A stretch of 64,000 nucleotides of DNA from an uncultured Parabacteroides sp. (GTDB lineage: Bacteria; Bacteroidota; Bacteroidia; Bacteroidales; Tannerellaceae): positions 1 through 64,000 of the forward strand of contig CASFXH010000006.1 of the NCBI GenBank assembly GCA_949298575.1, in the 5' to 3' direction. Below, piece after piece: positions 62,175 through 64,000 of the stretch. The first letter of the stretch is position 1. The number at the start of each line of letters is the position of its first letter. Below the pieces are notes generated by a model. The model worked only from the letters and a program-made list of their open reading frames with translations, made no database searches and was not told the DNA's origin. The position numbers and the translations under genes are program-made.

Positions 62175-64000
62175 ATGAAAAGATTAGGCATGATTTTCAT
62201 CGGGGGCGCCCTATGCGCCGCGTTGGTGGCGGGCTACGTGCGGGCGAACCGTTACACGGCGGGCGAGAAAGCGCTCGTCGAGGCGTTGGCGGAGAAAGAT
62301 ACGCCCGCGTTGATCAAGGCGGCGGTCGCCCGCATGAGCGACGAGCTGGAGAAGGACGTCGAACGCTTCCCTGAGCTGATCCGGGAGATGGAGCGCTATA
62401 CGCGGGAACGCGCCGATTCCGCCTCGGCCGCCCTGCTCCACTCGCTGACGGCGGAGATGTACGACCGTTATTACCAGGCCAATCGCTGGACGATCGACCA
62501 GCGGACGGCCTTGCGCGACTACGTCCCGGACGACATCCGGGAGTGGAGCGGGAATTTGTTCACGGACAAGATCCGGGAAGAGCTGCGAGCCTCGCTCCGC
62601 CCCGCCGACACGCTCCGGGCGACGCCGGCGGCCACCTTCGCCTCGCTCCTGAAGGCGGGGAACGCGGAGGGGCTACGTCCCACGCTGCTCGACTTCCTCG
62701 CCTACCGGGCGATCGAGATCCTGCCCGACGCGGAGTGGTACGAGGCCTTGCTCGCTTGCCATAGGGCGGACGGGAATCGCTCCGCCTTGCTGATGGCCGA
62801 GCTGGCTTACCTGGAATATCTGCGAAGCCACGACGACTCGCTGGCGGACGACCGTTACGCGGAGAAGCTGGACAGTCTCTCAGTCGTTTACGCCACCGAC
62901 CCTTACGCGATTGAGATCGCCAAGCAACAGTGGTACCTCAAGGAACAGGCGCAGTACCAGCTTCCTTCAGAAGAGGCGAGGGAGGCGGCCCGGGGCGAGC
63001 TGTACGCCTACGCGAAGGCGATGATCGCCCGCTTCCAGGACTCGCCGCGGGTCGCTTTCTTCGAGAACCAACTGGGTTATTTGGAACAACCCCTCCTGAG
63101 CGTGGGGAGCGACCGGAACGTCTATCCCGGACAGGCCTTGCGCCTGAACGTGAGCTACCGGAACGTGGCGGAACTGACGGTGCGCGTTTACGAGAACCCC
63201 GCCCCGCCGGCCGCCGCCTCGCGCGAGGACCAGCGGCGGAAGCGGGGGCGCGAGGTGAAAAGCGTGACCCACACGCTCCGGATGCCGGACACGTACACCC
63301 AGCGCGACACGACGCTCGAGATCCCGATGGAGGCGCCGGGCCTCTATCTCTGTGAGGTGGCCGACGCCGCGCGGCGGGTGGAGGCGACGGTGGCGTTCAG
63401 CGTCAGCCGCTTGGCGGCGTCGACCCACCGCCTCGCGACGGGCGAGACCGAGGTGCTGGTGACCGATTATTGGACCGGCCGGCCGGCGCGCGACGCCGTG
63501 GTCGTGGGCTATAATCATTCCATGCAGTGGATTCCCCAAGCCTTAGACACGGTCCGGACCGACGCGAACGGGCTGGCGCGGTTCGCGGGGAAGTATCGCG
63601 ATGCGTTGGAAACGGTGCGTCCGCTCGTGCCGGGCGACACCAGCTCGCTGGTCGCCAACGTGCCGGGCTATTACCCTAAGCATGAGGCCCAGGAGACGGA
63701 GACCATCTCCCTCTTCACCGACCGCACGCTCTACCGGCCGGGGCAGACGGTCTCTTTTAAAGGAATAGCCTACGTGCGCGACGTGGCGAAGCCCCGCGTC
63801 GTCGCGGACCGGGAGGTGACCGTGCGCCTGGTAGACGCCAACGGGCAGGACGTGGGGAAGAAGCTTTTCCGCACGAACGCCTTCGGCTCGATCAGCGGGG
63901 AGTTCACCCTGCCCCGGGCGACGCGGAGCGGCGTCTTCCGCCTGCTGACCGACCGGGGCGGCGCCTCGATCCGCGTCGAGGAATACAAGCGCCCGTCGTT
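62175..64000 (+). CDS. alpha-2-macroglobulin-like protein, N-terminal part (runs off the window)
   Basis: At least 608 codons from ATG 62175, open to the end of the window. N-terminal signal or anchor (MKRLGMIFIGGALCAALVAG), then a helical region to about residue 300 and MG-type beta domains: ERNVYPGQALRLNVSY-like SVGSDRNVYPGQALRLNVSY near 310 and TDRTLYRPGQTVSFKGIAYV near 515, the conserved A2M MG motif. Bacterial A2M proteins trap proteases by a bait region and, in some, a thioester (CxEQ), which would lie beyond the edge and cannot be judged. AAAGAGA lies 4 bases before the ATG. Bacteroidetes relatives usually exceed 1800 residues. Confidence 0.88.
   Translation, partial: MKRLGMIFIGGALCAALVAGYVRANRYTAGEKALVEALAEKDTPALIKAAVARMSDELEKDVERFPELIREMERYTRERADSASAALLHSLTAEMYDRYYQANRWTIDQRTALRDYVPDDIREWSGNLFTDKIREELRASLRPADTLRATPAATFASLLKAGNAEGLRPTLLDFLAYRAIEILPDAEWYEALLACHRADGNRSALLMAELAYLEYLRSHDDSLADDRYAEKLDSLSVVYATDPYAIEIAKQQWYLKEQAQYQLPSEEAREAARGELYAYAKAMIARFQDSPRVAFFENQLGYLEQPLLSVGSDRNVYPGQALRLNVSYRNVAELTVRVYENPAPPAAASREDQRRKRGREVKSVTHTLRMPDTYTQRDTTLEIPMEAPGLYLCEVADAARRVEATVAFSVSRLAASTHRLATGETEVLVTDYWTGRPARDAVVVGYNHSMQWIPQALDTVRTDANGLARFAGKYRDALETVRPLVPGDTSSLVANVPGYYPKHEAQETETISLFTDRTLYRPGQTVSFKGIAYVRDVAKPRVVADREVTVRLVDANGQDVGKKLFRTNAFGSISGEFTLPRATRSGVFRLLTDRGGASIRVEEYKRPS

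Overview
The window reads as chromosomal DNA of a Bacteroidales bacterium, most likely of the Tannerellaceae (Parabacteroides or Tannerella group). The evidence is the promoter grammar (TTG or TTTG, about 20 bases, then TAnnTTTG), the weak ribosome-binding sites, the gene order rimP-nusA-infB-cvpA-sufBCD, a 1241-residue surface protein with a DUF6383-like C-terminus, and Bacteroidales-only families (DUF4286, DUF6057-, DUF6722- and DUF6340-like proteins). G+C content is moderately high by eye, except in the surface-protein gene and some AT-rich intergenic regions. There are no rRNA genes, no CRISPR array, no plasmid or phage module; the only mobile-element trace is a deleted IS1182-type transposase at the left edge.

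Layout. 1-15 kb: IS remnant; secreted glycerophosphodiesterase; DUF4858-like exported protein; M16 lipoprotein peptidase; Rel/SpoT; fabI with a YciO/Sua5 protein; DMT transporter; DUF2461 protein; frr; rsgA; dGTPase. 15-24 kb: Nudix hydrolase; ROK sugar kinase; a five-gene MacAB-TolC-type exporter with two permeases and one ATPase; purT. 24-36.5 kb (minus strand): a DUF6057 membrane protein paired with a CxxCH lipoprotein, then the rimP-nusA-infB-cvpA-sufB-sufC-sufD block and tRNA-Met. 36.8-41.7 kb: START-like protein, LptF/G permease, ribBA, aspartate aminotransferase. 42-49 kb: two tiny membrane proteins, the DUF6383 surface protein behind a consensus promoter, a Tat-type TIM-barrel protein, a DUF6340-like lipoprotein and a small acidic protein. 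49-53.4 kb: tRNA-Thr, tRNA-Trp, then a steroid 5-alpha-reductase-type protein, an Old Yellow Enzyme and a short-chain dehydrogenase, coupled to DUF4286 and ruvC. 53.8-64 kb: coiled-coil membrane protein, TolC/HlyD/ABC-2 permease exporter without an ATPase, second Tat-type TIM-barrel lipoprotein, HAD phosphatase, and the first 608 codons of an alpha-2-macroglobulin-like protein.

Two things stand out. (1) Six intergenic regions each carry a tandem array with a 21-23 base period. In most, every unit is an inverted repeat with a short centre. The sequence differs at each locus, but the architecture is shared, and in the clearest array (53459-53668) a stem change on one arm is matched on the other. 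One array lies inside the suf operon. (2) The genes at 49642-52505 look like a 4-ene-3-ketosteroid or bile-acid reduction module (5-alpha-reductase, possible 5-beta-reductase, hydroxysteroid dehydrogenase), translationally coupled to ruvC. A third, smaller point is a recurring TAnnTTCG variant of the -7 promoter box.
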